14,967 bases of DNA from Bacteroidota bacterium. GTDB lineage: Bacteria; Bacteroidota; Bacteroidia; Flavobacteriales; Flavobacteriaceae. Every line of letters begins with the position of its first letter. Position 1 is the first letter of the stretch. Positions 7,546 to 14,477 of this stretch are shown piece by piece. The stretch covers positions 1-14,967 of the forward strand of contig JAEWCF010000098.1 in the NCBI GenBank assembly GCA_023390775.1, given 5' to 3'. The translations under genes were made by a program, and so were the position numbers. A model generated the notes under the pieces. The model had not been told where the DNA came from. It made no database searches and saw only the letters and a program-made list of their open reading frames with translations.

Positions 7546-8229
7546 TTATTCAGCGCAAAAGCATGGTTTTTCAGTAAAGGTGTAGGTTAACGTGAAGCCG
7601 GTAAATACGTACCAGTCCTTGCTGTTCGTGTTGCCGAAACGCAGCGGCGCAAGGTTGTCGTTCTTGGGGTTGCTGCCGTCGAGGTTGTCGGTGAAGGAAT
7701 AACGCGCGCCCACTTCAAAGCCCAAAACCAGCTTCGGGAACACATTTGTCTTGAAACCCACCGTCATCGGGATGGCCAAAGTCGTCTCGGTATAATCCTT
7801 TTCGGTCGCGCCGTTCACCACGAAAAGCTCGTCATAGATCAAAAGCGACAGGCCGGTGTAGACGTAAGGCGTGAATTGCCTGTCAAGTTCGTGCAGGTTG
7901 AATTCGAAGAAATTGAATTCCAATCCCGCCGAAATCTCCTTAATGTCGTTTTCAAAATCAAAATCCCGAAGCTTTCGCCCGTCCGATTTCGATTCCTCGT
8001 CCCGCGCGGTAATCTTGGACTGGACATAGGATATCCTGTACGAATGCCTCGGGCTGCGGTTCCATTTGTAAAGGACGCCGTAGGCAAATTCGTTTGGTTT
8101 TACATATGCATCGGGGCCAACGTCCCCAATGTAGTTGCTTCCGCCCAAAAACACCCCAAGTTCATTGATCTGCGCCACGGCGGGCGAAGCCATTACAATG
8201 AATAATATGAGGGTGAATATCCTGCGCAT
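7546..8229 (-). CDS. DUF6089 family outer-membrane beta-barrel-like protein
   Basis: 227 residues, function unknown. The ATG at 8229 is chosen because MRRIFTLILFIVMASPAVAQ is a clear signal peptide; the frame is open further upstream but without sense. The mature protein begins INELGVFLGGSNYIGDVG, the signature I associate with the Bacteroidota DUF6089 family. It continues as alternating strands typical of a small barrel (EISAGLEFNFFEFN, FTPYVYTGLSLLIYD, LVLGFEVGARYSFTDNLDG, WYVFTGFTLTYTF). It ends KPCFCAE with two closely spaced cysteines. The TAA abuts the uppS ATG, so the two are almost certainly co-transcribed. Its place before uppS, bamA and the OmpH chaperones suggests an envelope-assembly role, which is inference from context only. 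Confidence 0.82.
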   Translation of the reverse strand: MRRIFTLILFIVMASPAVAQINELGVFLGGSNYIGDVGPDAYVKPNEFAYGVLYKWNRSPRHSYRISYVQSKITARDEESKSDGRKLRDFDFENDIKEISAGLEFNFFEFNLHELDRQFTPYVYTGLSLLIYDELFVVNGATEKDYTETTLAIPMTVGFKTNVFPKLVLGFEVGARYSFTDNLDGSNPKNDNLAPLRFGNTNSKDWYVFTGFTLTYTFTEKPCFCAE

Positions 8230-8246
8230 GGTTTGAAAATAGCGTG

Positions 8247-8254
8247 CAAATATA
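8247..8254 (-). promoter_or_regulatory. -7 promoter box for the DUF6089-uppS-bamA operon
   Basis: The minus strand reads TATATTTG, an exact TAnnTTTG match, 17 bases before the DUF6089 ATG. This would give a short leader. No TTG occurs at the usual -33 distance, so the call rests on the -7 box alone. It lies in the 122-bp gap after nadK, where I see no convincing terminator. Confidence 0.5.
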
Positions 8255-8351
8255 ACAATTATGGGTCGGTGGCAGCCATTGTCGCGCAACAATTTGAGTC
8301 GGCGGCGGTTTACACAAAACGGCGGAATCGATGTTGTAGTATGAAAGCGCC

Positions 8352-9236
8352 TCAGTTACGGCGGTCTTCTCCCCAAAGCAGTTTGCGCCGGAGGGTCTTG
8401 AGGAATGTTTCGCCCGATATTTCGGCCATCCGGATCGTGAAAGGGGTCCTTGAAATCGATAATATGGATTCGTTCGGCACCGATGCGATCCGCGAATCGA
8501 GTGATACAAGGTATTGGCTCTCGCGGCCACTCACCTTTAAACGGATCGTGACATTGTCCGGGATGACCAGCGGGCGCGCGTTGAGATTGTGCGGTGCGAT
8601 TGGCGTGATGACCAGGCTCTTGACCTCAGGTGTCAAAATCGGCCCCCCGCAACTGAGCGAATATCCCGTGGATCCGGTGGGGGTGGAGACGATCAGCCCG
8701 TCCGCCCAGTAGGATTTTAGGTATTCCCCATCGATAAAAGTCTCGATCGTGATCATGGAGGTCGTGTCCTTGCGGCTCACCGAAATCTCGTTCATCGCAA
8801 AATTGAGCGTTGCCAGTTCCGGGATGGGCGGGTCGCAATCCAGGCTGAGCAGGGTGCGTTCCGAAAGATGGAAGTCGCGGTCCAGCACTTTCTGCAGGAA
8901 TTCCTCAAGGTTGTCCATCTGCCCCGATGCGAGAAAGCCCAACCTGCCGGCGTTTATCCCCAGGATCGGGATCCCTTTGTCCCGCACCAGCGTGGCGGCG
9001 CGAAGTATTGTGCCGTCGCCCCCAATGGATATCAACAGGTCGACATCGGTCTCCAGGCCCTCATGCCCGCGAAAAGTCCTGTATTCTTTCGTGAGCAGTT
9101 TTTTCTCGTATAAAATTGATAGGAAATCGGCCTCGATGACCAGCTGGGTATCGTTTCGGTTGAGGAACAGGAAAATCTCCCGGATGATCGGCTCGGTGCT
9201 GTTCTGGTAGTATTGGCCGTAGATCGCGATCTTCAT
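8352..9236 (-). CDS. nadK: NAD kinase
   Basis: 294 residues. It phosphorylates NAD+ to NADP+ in the cytoplasm, using ATP or polyphosphate depending on the enzyme, and is the sole route to NADP in most bacteria. The nucleotide-binding GGDGT motif is at 72-76 (LLISIGGDGTILRAA), followed by ILGINAGRLGFLA (91-103). NE is at 149-150, and the NAD-binding loop DGLIVSTPTGSTGYSLSCGGP is at 179-199. The start MKIAIYGQYYQ fits the Bacteroidota form. The ATG shares one base with the stop of the upstream CBS-domain gene (TGATG), so translation of the two is probably coupled. The order CBS protein, nadK, DUF6089, uppS, bamA is, from memory, a recurring arrangement in Bacteroidota. Confidence 0.96.
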   Translation of the reverse strand: MKIAIYGQYYQNSTEPIIREIFLFLNRNDTQLVIEADFLSILYEKKLLTKEYRTFRGHEGLETDVDLLISIGGDGTILRAATLVRDKGIPILGINAGRLGFLASGQMDNLEEFLQKVLDRDFHLSERTLLSLDCDPPIPELATLNFAMNEISVSRKDTTSMITIETFIDGEYLKSYWADGLIVSTPTGSTGYSLSCGGPILTPEVKSLVITPIAPHNLNARPLVIPDNVTIRLKVSGRESQYLVSLDSRIASVPNESILSISRTPFTIRMAEISGETFLKTLRRKLLWGEDRRN

Positions 9237-9895
9237 CAGATGTTCAGGTACTTGTCCAGATAGTCCGATCGTTCGCGAAGGCTGTGCAGGTATGTGTCCT
9301 CGACGTGTTCCGAAATGATCTCGTAATTGTATCGTCTAAAGGTCTGGATGATCTCGTTGATCCCGCCGAGGGTAACCTTGATGGTGATCTGCACGGTATC
9401 CACGCTGGCCTCGGAGATGAAAACACCCAGGACACGCCCATTGTTGGTCTCTACGATCTGCACGATCTGGCTCATCGAATAATCCCTGACCGGCTTCTCG
9501 ACGATGATGATCCCGCCCGGCTCCTTGAGAAACGGCGTCTCATTGAAGATCCGGATGATGTCCGGGATTTCATAATACCCGATGTAGGCGTTGTCCTCGT
9601 CGAGCACGGGGACAAGATTGGTTTGGTTCCGCGCGAAAATTTCGAGGACGTCCATCCACAGCATGCCCTTGCGCGCAAAAAAACCTTCCATCGCATACCG
9701 GAATTGCCCGATGGGTTTGTCCTGGTCAAACGTGAGGACGTCCTCGCCGCTCACCGACCCGATGTAGATGCTCTCCTCAACCACCGGAAAATGCGAAAAA
9801 GGCACTTCTTCAAAAAAATCGCGCACCGCCGCGACCGAATCCTTGCTGTCGAGCGGTTTGTAATCCTTGCTGATGTAATCGTTGATCTGGGTCAT
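9236..9895 (-). CDS. CBS-domain protein with a C-terminal ACT-like region
   Basis: 219 residues, cytoplasmic, without signal peptide or membrane segment. The ATG at 9895 (MTQINDYISKDYKPLDSKDS) is preferred over an in-frame ATG at 9928 because the extra MIILHLEMPPG is not family-like. Residues 1-125 form a CBS pair: DSVAAVRDFFEEVPFSHFPVVEE and SVSGEDVLTF, then MLWMDVLEIFARNQTNLVPVLDED with YIGYYEIPDIIRIF. CBS pairs bind adenosine nucleotides such as ATP, AMP or SAM. Residues about 140-205 (MSQIVQIVETNNGRVLGVFI, VQITIKVTLGGINEIIQTFRRYNYEII) resemble an ACT ligand-binding fold. No catalytic domain is attached, so it looks like a small regulator. The one-base overlap with nadK makes that enzyme a natural candidate target; this is inference. 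Confidence 0.82.
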   Translation of the reverse strand: MTQINDYISKDYKPLDSKDSVAAVRDFFEEVPFSHFPVVEESIYIGSVSGEDVLTFDQDKPIGQFRYAMEGFFARKGMLWMDVLEIFARNQTNLVPVLDEDNAYIGYYEIPDIIRIFNETPFLKEPGGIIIVEKPVRDYSMSQIVQIVETNNGRVLGVFISEASVDTVQITIKVTLGGINEIIQTFRRYNYEIISEHVEDTYLHSLRERSDYLDKYLNI

Positions 9896-9958
9896 TCCTG
9901 GTGGCATTTCAAGATGCAAAATAATCAAAATTCATCAGATTCGTGGGGGTTTAACGCG

Positions 9959-9966
9959 TATTTTTG
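9959..9966 (+). promoter_or_regulatory. -7 promoter box of pdxJ, within the divergent CBS/pdxJ intergenic region
   Basis: TATTTTTG is an exact TAnnTTTG match. It predicts transcription starting a few bases downstream, near 9971-9975, which favours the ATG at 9982 over the one at 9973. No clear -33 TTG is visible. On the opposite strand TTATTTTG (9924-9917) is a one-mismatch candidate for the divergent CBS-nadK unit. Confidence 0.45.
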
Positions 9967-9981
9967 CCCTAAATGCAAGCC

Positions 9982-10695
9982 ATGGTCAAACTAAGCGTAA
10001 ACATCAACAAACTGGCGACACTTCGCAATGCGCGCGGGCACAACATGCCCGATCTCGTCAAATCCGCAGGGGACATCCAACGCTTTGGTGCCCACGGGAT
10101 CACGATCCATCCGCGCCCGGACGAGCGCCACATCCGCTACAGCGATGCCCGCGAACTTCGCCATGTTGTCCATACCGAATTCAACATCGAGGGCAATCCC
10201 GAACCCAAATTCATCGATCTCGTTCTCGAAGTGATGCCGGAACAGGTCACGCTGGTCCCCGACCCGCCGGGCGCGATCACCTCAAACGCGGGTTGGGATA
10301 CCGTGGCGCACCGGGATATTCTTCGGGAGGTCATCGCAACCTTTAGGGACAAGGGGATCCGAACTTCCATTTTTGTGGATCCGGTGATCGAAATGATCGA
10401 GGGCGCCGCCCAAACCGGCACCGATCGCATCGAACTCTACACCGAGGATTTCGCCCGGGGTTTCGCGTCGGGTAACCCAAGTGCGGTCGAACCCTACCGG
10501 CTGGCCGCCATCCGCGCCAATGAACTGGGGCTCGGGATCAACGCCGGCCATGACCTGAGCCTGGAGAATATCAGGCATTTCAAGGAAAATGTCCCGGGCC
10601 TGCTCGAGGTTTCCATCGGCCACGCGCTGATCTGCGAATCGATTTACCTGGGTCTCGAGAACGTCGTCAACATGTACATCCAAAAATTGAAATAG
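9982..10695 (+). CDS. pdxJ: Pyridoxine 5'-phosphate synthase
   Basis: 237 residues. PdxJ closes the ring of vitamin B6 in the DXP-dependent pathway, condensing 3-amino-2-oxopropyl phosphate with 1-deoxyxylulose 5-phosphate to pyridoxine 5'-phosphate in the cytoplasm. MVKLSVNINKLATLRNARG is the usual family start, so ATG 9982 is preferred to ATG 9973. The active-site residues expected from E. coli (His45, Glu72, His193) correspond to His43 (GITIHPRPDERHI), Glu70 (TEFNIEGNP) and His190 (LGINAGHDLSLENI). VTLVPDPPGAITSNAGW, the PdxJ loop, is also present. It is divergent from the CBS-nadK operon and is followed after 83 bp by an alpha/beta hydrolase gene on the same strand. Confidence 0.96.
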   Translation: MVKLSVNINKLATLRNARGHNMPDLVKSAGDIQRFGAHGITIHPRPDERHIRYSDARELRHVVHTEFNIEGNPEPKFIDLVLEVMPEQVTLVPDPPGAITSNAGWDTVAHRDILREVIATFRDKGIRTSIFVDPVIEMIEGAAQTGTDRIELYTEDFARGFASGNPSAVEPYRLAAIRANELGLGINAGHDLSLENIRHFKENVPGLLEVSIGHALICESIYLGLENVVNMYIQKLK

Positions 10696-10778
10696 GGCGT
10701 GCCGGCCTGCTGCGCGCCGTCGCGTGTTCCGCAGTGCACGGCACTTTGCTTCACCCGCTCACGCAAAAACTGCTAACC

Positions 10779-11552
10779 ATGGAAATACTGCACTCCAAAA
10801 TAGAAGGCGAGGGCCGTCCGCTTATCATCATGCACGGCTTTCTGGGGATGTCCGACAATTGGAAGACGCTTTCGGGCAAATACGCCGAAGCCGGTTTCCA
10901 GGTGCACGCGCTCGACCTGCGTAACCACGGCCGAAGTTTTCACTCCGAAGACTTTTCATACGCCGCCATGACGGAAGACCTGTTGAATTACCTGGACCAT
11001 CACGGGATCGCAACCGCCGACATCATCGGGCATTCCATGGGCGGAAAGGTCGGGATGTTCTTCGCCACCTCGCATCCGCAGCGCACCAAAAGCCTTATCG
11101 TCGCCGATATCGCACCCAAATATTACCGCCCGCACCACGATGAGATCCTCGATGGGCTTTCGGCCATCGATTTCACGCAGAAACCAGACCGCGCCCAAGC
11201 CGATGAAATCCTTGCAGCCTACGTTCCCGATGCCGGCACGCGGCAGTTTCTGCTCAAGAGCCTGTATTGGAAAGAGCCGGGCCAGTTGGCGTTTCGGTTC
11301 AATCTTGACGTATTCCTCAAGAGCCGCGATATCATCGGCGATGAACTCACATCCGGGGCGCGTTACGACGGACCGGCCATTTTCCTGCGCGGGGCCAATT
11401 CCCGTTACATCAAGGACGAGGATGCGCCGCTGATCAAAGTCCATTTTCCGCAGGCGAAGATCGTGGACATCCCAAACGCGGGGCATTGGCTTCACGCCGA
11501 GAATCCGCAGGCATTTTTGGACGAATCCCTCCGATTTCTCAAACAGCCATAA
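10779..11552 (+). CDS. Alpha/beta hydrolase, YbfF-like esterase
   Basis: 257 residues, with no signal peptide, so probably cytoplasmic. The core is an alpha/beta hydrolase: PLIIMHGFLGMSDNW (oxyanion-hole HGF), VHALDLRNHGRS, and the nucleophile elbow IIGHSMGGK with Ser86. Asp110 in IVADIAPKYY and His236 in IPNAGHWLHAENP complete the triad at the positions seen in the YbfF esterase. Members act on short esters or acyl-CoA compounds in vitro; the natural substrate here is unknown. The start is taken at ATG 10779 (MEILHSKIEGEGRP). A GTG at 10734 and open frame further upstream exist, but the added residues do not look like protein of this family. It probably shares a transcript with pdxJ, and a bidirectional terminator follows. 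Confidence 0.9.
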   Translation: MEILHSKIEGEGRPLIIMHGFLGMSDNWKTLSGKYAEAGFQVHALDLRNHGRSFHSEDFSYAAMTEDLLNYLDHHGIATADIIGHSMGGKVGMFFATSHPQRTKSLIVADIAPKYYRPHHDEILDGLSAIDFTQKPDRAQADEILAAYVPDAGTRQFLLKSLYWKEPGQLAFRFNLDVFLKSRDIIGDELTSGARYDGPAIFLRGANSRYIKDEDAPLIKVHFPQAKIVDIPNAGHWLHAENPQAFLDESLRFLKQP

Positions 11553-11580
11553 AAAAAGGCCGCCTTCGGCAGCCTTTCTT
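11551..11580. terminator. Bidirectional Rho-independent terminator between convergent genes
   Basis: GGCCGCC (11558-11564) faces GGCAGCC (11568-11574) across a TTC loop, with a single C-A mismatch in the middle of the stem. On the plus strand TTTCTTT follows; on the minus strand a run of seven T follows (11557-11551). It sits between the hydrolase stop (11552) and the stop of the opposing T9SS cargo gene (11595), so it can serve both. Confidence 0.8.
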
Positions 11581-11594
11581 TGTACTATTTGCAA

Positions 11595-12917
11595 TTATTG
11601 TTTCAGGACCTTCATCGCCTTGGCCTCACCGCTCGCGTTGACCACGGTTACGATGTAGGCGCCGGTCTGCAGTGACCCGAGATCGATCGACGGATTGTCA
11701 ACCGAACCCATATTTTGCTTCAATACGGTCTTGCCCGTCAGGTCTGCAACGACCACGGAGCGGATCGATTCGCCTGAAATATTGATCACGCCCATTGTCG
11801 GGTTTGGATAGATTGCGAAGTTCATGCGGTCAAATCCCGCAACCGGGAGTTGGGTTCCCGTGTATTTGTAAATACCCCCGGTGGTCGAATTCTGGTTAAA
11901 TCCGCCGGCGAACCCGGTCATGTTGTTAAGGAACTCGATTGTGGTAAACTGCGTATCGGCCTCGGCCACCTGCCAGGTTGCACCGTCATCAAGGCTGTAG
12001 TAGGAACCGTAACCGGTCGCACCGCCCGACGACACCACCATGGTCGTCCCCGGAACGTACTCGATGTCGTTATTCCCGAAAACCCCGGTAGGGATCAGCG
12101 GGGTCCAGGTGACGCCGCCGTCGCTAGTGCTCCAAAGCTGGCCGCCGCTGTTGTTGAGCAGGCCCTTGTTCTCGTCGGAGAAAGTATAATTCCCGGATTC
12201 GGCTGCTCCGCCAAAATCCGAAAGCGGAGTTTGCGAGACGGTCCAATTCAAGCCTTTGTTCGTGGATTTGTACAACCTTCCCATGCTTGTGCCAAACCAG
12301 ATCGTATTGCCAACGACATCGAGGTTGTGGACGTATCCGTACTCAGATGCGCTCATCGGGGGAGGAATGTTCGCCGATGGTACGCGCGTCCAGGTAGTTC
12401 CACCGTTTGTGGTGGTGTAGATTTCAAAATAACCGCCTTCGGGATCGCCCTGGGCTACACCCTCATTCTCGTTCCAGAAGTGTACAAAATTTGCAAAGCT
12501 CGCCGCGCCGGAAAACGACGCTGTTCCTTGTTTGGCCCATGTTGCGCCGCCATCCACGGTCTTCCAGACGCCCTGTCCGGCCGATGTGGCGGCCGTTGGG
12601 TAACCCGAAATCCATGCAGTAGTGGCCGATACGGCGCTAATCGAGGAGAGGCCCGTGTTTGCCGTGCCCAGTCCGAGGAATGCGGTGCCCGCGGTCCAGG
12701 TGTTTCCTCCGTCCGTGCTGCGTGAAAAATCCTTTACGGTTTGGTTTCCCGCTCCCGAACCGTCGTAGGCCTTGACCCAGACGACATTGTCATTGACGAT
12801 CGAGATGTCGTCGATTCCCCGGCTCGCGGCCGTGAACCCTGTTGCCTTCGGTGTCCAGAACTGCGCGTTTGCAGCACCGGCGCCCATCAGCATCAATACA
12901 AGTAATTGTTTTTTCAT
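11595..12917 (-). CDS. Secreted T9SS type A cargo protein with Asp-box (BNR-like) beta-propeller
   Basis: 440 residues. The ATG at 12917 gives the signal peptide MKKQLLVLMLMGAGAANAQ. Residues about 20-355 hold at least six Asp-box-like motifs of the S/T-x-(D/N)-x-G-x-x-W kind (STDGGNTWT, TVDGGATWA, TTNGGTTWT, STNKGLNWT, TSDGGVTWT, SLDDGATWQ). These mark successive blades of a beta-propeller as in BNR/sialidase and YCF48-like folds. No sialidase arginine triad is evident, so enzyme activity should not be assumed. The last roughly 75 residues (NFAIYPNPTMGVINISG, VVVADLTGKTVL, LQTGAYIVTVVNASGEAKAMKVLKQ) form a type A sorting domain, which sends the protein through the T9SS and is normally removed there. 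The protein should be released or held at the cell surface. Its ligand is unknown. Confidence 0.88.
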   Translation of the reverse strand: MKKQLLVLMLMGAGAANAQFWTPKATGFTAASRGIDDISIVNDNVVWVKAYDGSGAGNQTVKDFSRSTDGGNTWTAGTAFLGLGTANTGLSSISAVSATTAWISGYPTAATSAGQGVWKTVDGGATWAKQGTASFSGAASFANFVHFWNENEGVAQGDPEGGYFEIYTTTNGGTTWTRVPSANIPPPMSASEYGYVHNLDVVGNTIWFGTSMGRLYKSTNKGLNWTVSQTPLSDFGGAAESGNYTFSDENKGLLNNSGGQLWSTSDGGVTWTPLIPTGVFGNNDIEYVPGTTMVVSSGGATGYGSYYSLDDGATWQVAEADTQFTTIEFLNNMTGFAGGFNQNSTTGGIYKYTGTQLPVAGFDRMNFAIYPNPTMGVINISGESIRSVVVADLTGKTVLKQNMGSVDNPSIDLGSLQTGAYIVTVVNASGEAKAMKVLKQ

Positions 12918-12939
12918 CTTAAAGTTTTTTGGGTTTAAC

Positions 12940-12947
12940 CAAATGTA
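12940..12947 (-). promoter_or_regulatory. -7 promoter box of the beta-propeller cargo gene
   Basis: The minus strand reads TACATTTG (exact TAnnTTTG), 22 bases before the ATG at 12917. A TTTG occurs 15 bases upstream (12966-12963), slightly closer than the usual -33 spacing. That element abuts the T-run of the preceding terminator, so the two signals are packed together. Confidence 0.5.
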
Positions 12948-12967
12948 AGTAAAAAAGTTATGCAAAT

Positions 12968-12993
12968 AAAAAAGCCTTCCGTGTGGAAGGCTT
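12968..12993 (-). terminator. Rho-independent terminator of the choice-of-anchor-J gene
   Basis: On the minus strand AAGCCTTCC (12993-12985) pairs perfectly over nine bases with GGAAGGCTT (12980-12972) around an ACAC loop, followed by a run of T (to 12968). It lies 23 bases past the stop of the gene ending at 13016 and separates the two cargo genes into distinct transcripts. Confidence 0.88.
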
Positions 12994-13015
12994 CTATTTA
13001 AAAGAATCGAAAAAA

Positions 13016-13948
13016 TTAGTTCTTTACGATTTTCTTTACGGCAGTTCCCTGGTCAGATGAGATGTTCATCATGTACATGCCCGAAGACAGGTCGGCGATG
13101 TTGATCTGGATGTCTGCAGGGGCATCGGTAAATTTAACCGACTTCACGGTACGGCCGTTCAGGTCTGTGATGTCCACTGCATTGACGCGGATTGATTCTG
13201 CGTTTGTCAGGTTGATCACGTTTGTGGCCGGGTTCGGGTAAGTCGAGAATTTAGCCGAGAACGCCTCGTTTGCAGCCAGGTTTGAAGACAGGATGCGGAA
13301 ATCGTCCACCATCAGCATGTAGTGGTCAACACCAACGTTGCGGATAGCCACGCGGACTGACTGGTTGTTGTAAGCTGCCAGCGAAAAAGTTTTCTCTTCC
13401 CAGTCAGGGTATGGAGCCTGAAGTGCAGGGATACCCGTTGAGATGACGGTAAAGTCAGAAAGGGAAGTAGGGTTTGGGTTTGTGGTGGCGTAAACGCGAT
13501 ACTGCTCAAGCCCGTAAGAGTTGGACATTGATTTTACCCAGAACTTAACTTCGTTGTTGGAAGTTCCCAAAGTTACCATCGGGCTCACCAAAAGGTCATT
13601 GTTTCCAACGCCTGCTTCCGGAACAGAAGCCCATGAAGCCGCGTACTTGCTTCCGGTGTGCGGATCGAAGTTGCGAACCTCGTCACCAGTCGTGGCATTG
13701 GTCACCTGCGCGGTTACGGGGTTGAAGATGATCCAGGCCTGTGGCTCGAAAGAGTTCGGCCATGGCTCTGCGCCGTCGGCCAAACCGCCTGTGTAAGTGC
13801 CAAGCCCGTCAAGGTCAATGGTCGTCCAGTCCCCAAAACCGGTGATCAGGAAGTCCTCATAATTTTCAAAACCGTCTTCAAAGACAGTCACCTGCGCGTT
13901 CGCCGAAAAGGATGCAACCGCAAAGGCAGAGAGTAAAAGTTTTTTCAT
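13016..13948 (-). CDS. Secreted T9SS type A cargo protein, choice-of-anchor J / cleaved-adhesin domain
   Basis: 310 residues. The signal peptide is MKKLLLSAFAVASFSANAQ. Residues about 20-225 match the choice-of-anchor J (cleaved adhesin) jelly-roll fold: FEDGFENYEDFLITGFGDWTTID, then WASVPEAGVGNNDLLVSPMV, VKFWVKSMS, YRVYATT, DWEEKTFSLAAYNNQSVRVAIRN and YMLMVDDFRI. The last 73 residues or so (FSTYPNPATNVINLTN, VDITDLNGRTVK, LSSGMYMMNISSDQGTAVKKIVKN) form a type A sorting domain for the T9SS. The domain occurs in surface adhesins and as a side domain of secreted proteases and glycosidases; here it stands alone, so carbohydrate or protein binding is the most likely role. The gene has its own promoter (13979-14006) and terminator. 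A paralogous origin with the next cargo gene is not evident beyond the shared C-terminal domain. Confidence 0.9.
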   Translation of the reverse strand: MKKLLLSAFAVASFSANAQVTVFEDGFENYEDFLITGFGDWTTIDLDGLGTYTGGLADGAEPWPNSFEPQAWIIFNPVTAQVTNATTGDEVRNFDPHTGSKYAASWASVPEAGVGNNDLLVSPMVTLGTSNNEVKFWVKSMSNSYGLEQYRVYATTNPNPTSLSDFTVISTGIPALQAPYPDWEEKTFSLAAYNNQSVRVAIRNVGVDHYMLMVDDFRILSSNLAANEAFSAKFSTYPNPATNVINLTNAESIRVNAVDITDLNGRTVKSVKFTDAPADIQINIADLSSGMYMMNISSDQGTAVKKIVKN

Positions 13949-13978
13949 AGATAATGTTCGTTAATTTAAATTGAAGTT

Positions 13979-14006
13979 CAAAGATAATATTTTTTTTATT
14001 CGGCAA
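13979..14006 (-). promoter_or_regulatory. Promoter of the choice-of-anchor-J gene
   Basis: On the minus strand TTG (14006-14004), 17 bases, then TATCTTTG (13986-13979). This fits the Flavobacterium consensus TTG-N17-23-TAnnTTTG in both boxes and spacing. It is the best promoter match in the window. The leader would be about 25 bases, and an A-run lies between the boxes. Confidence 0.65.
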
Positions 14007-14082
14007 TTGTGGCAGTAAAATTATTTGCGTTAAAATTACCGTGCAGAACTGGTCTTTTTTGGAATTTTTTTAAATTCAGCAC

Positions 14083-14430
14083 ATGAAAATCTTGCTCCGG
14101 ATCCTGTTGACCGCAATTTTGGTCATGCTTATTGCCAATTTCATGCGCGGCGTCGAAGTCGCGAATTTCGGGATTTCGATTCTCGTGGCCATTGTCCTCG
14201 CCCTGCTCAACCTGTTCATCAAGCCGCTTATCGTCATCTTCACCCTTCCGGTCACCGTCCTGACGCTGGGACTTTTCCTGCTTGTGATCAACGCGCTCAT
14301 GATCATGCTGTGCACGGTGATCGTTGGTGGGTTCCACGTCGATTCGTTCTGGACGGCGTTGCTTTTCAGCATCATCCTTTCGCTGATGCAATCGCTTGTC
14401 TTTAGGTTGACGGGGGAGACGAAGGAATGA
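14083..14430 (+). CDS. Phage_holin_4_2-type (mycobacterial 4-TMS holin superfamily) membrane protein
   Basis: 115 residues, almost entirely hydrophobic. I see four membrane helices at about 4-20, 28-46, 50-74 and 87-108, split by short polar turns. The pattern ANFMRGVEVANFGISILVAIVLALLNLFIKPLIVIFTLPVTVLTLGLF is that of family PF04020, with the conserved N-x-x-I-K-P-L and L-P-x-T-x-x-T-L-G segment. VGGFHVDSFWTAL and the last helix are also typical. Despite the name, most chromosomal members are not linked to phage. There are no phage genes here, and the role is unknown. The gene is divergent from the choice-of-anchor-J gene, with a 134-bp AT-rich gap between them. No clear promoter or terminator of its own was found. 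Confidence 0.88.
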   Translation: MKILLRILLTAILVMLIANFMRGVEVANFGISILVAIVLALLNLFIKPLIVIFTLPVTVLTLGLFLLVINALMIMLCTVIVGGFHVDSFWTALLFSIILSLMQSLVFRLTGETKE

Positions 14431-14477
14431 TGAATGATGAATTTTGAATTGCGTTCCAAAGAAACCAATTGCCGAAT

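Noticed and set aside
9284..9994. 236-codon plus-strand open frame
   Set aside because: It is antisense to the CBS-domain gene and runs into the pdxJ promoter region; Asp/Leu/Val-rich with no domain, whereas the opposite frame has clear CBS motifs.
11850..12725. 291-codon plus-strand open frame
   Set aside because: It is antisense to the Asp-box propeller gene, with no recognisable motifs or plausible start context.
11595..12917. Sialidase
   Set aside because: The Asp-box motifs are shared with many non-enzymatic propellers, and I cannot identify the catalytic arginine triad, Tyr/Glu pair or an FRIP motif.
14083..14430. Prophage remnant indicated by a holin-like gene
   Set aside because: The family is widespread on bacterial chromosomes; no endolysin, integrase, attachment site or structural phage gene is nearby.
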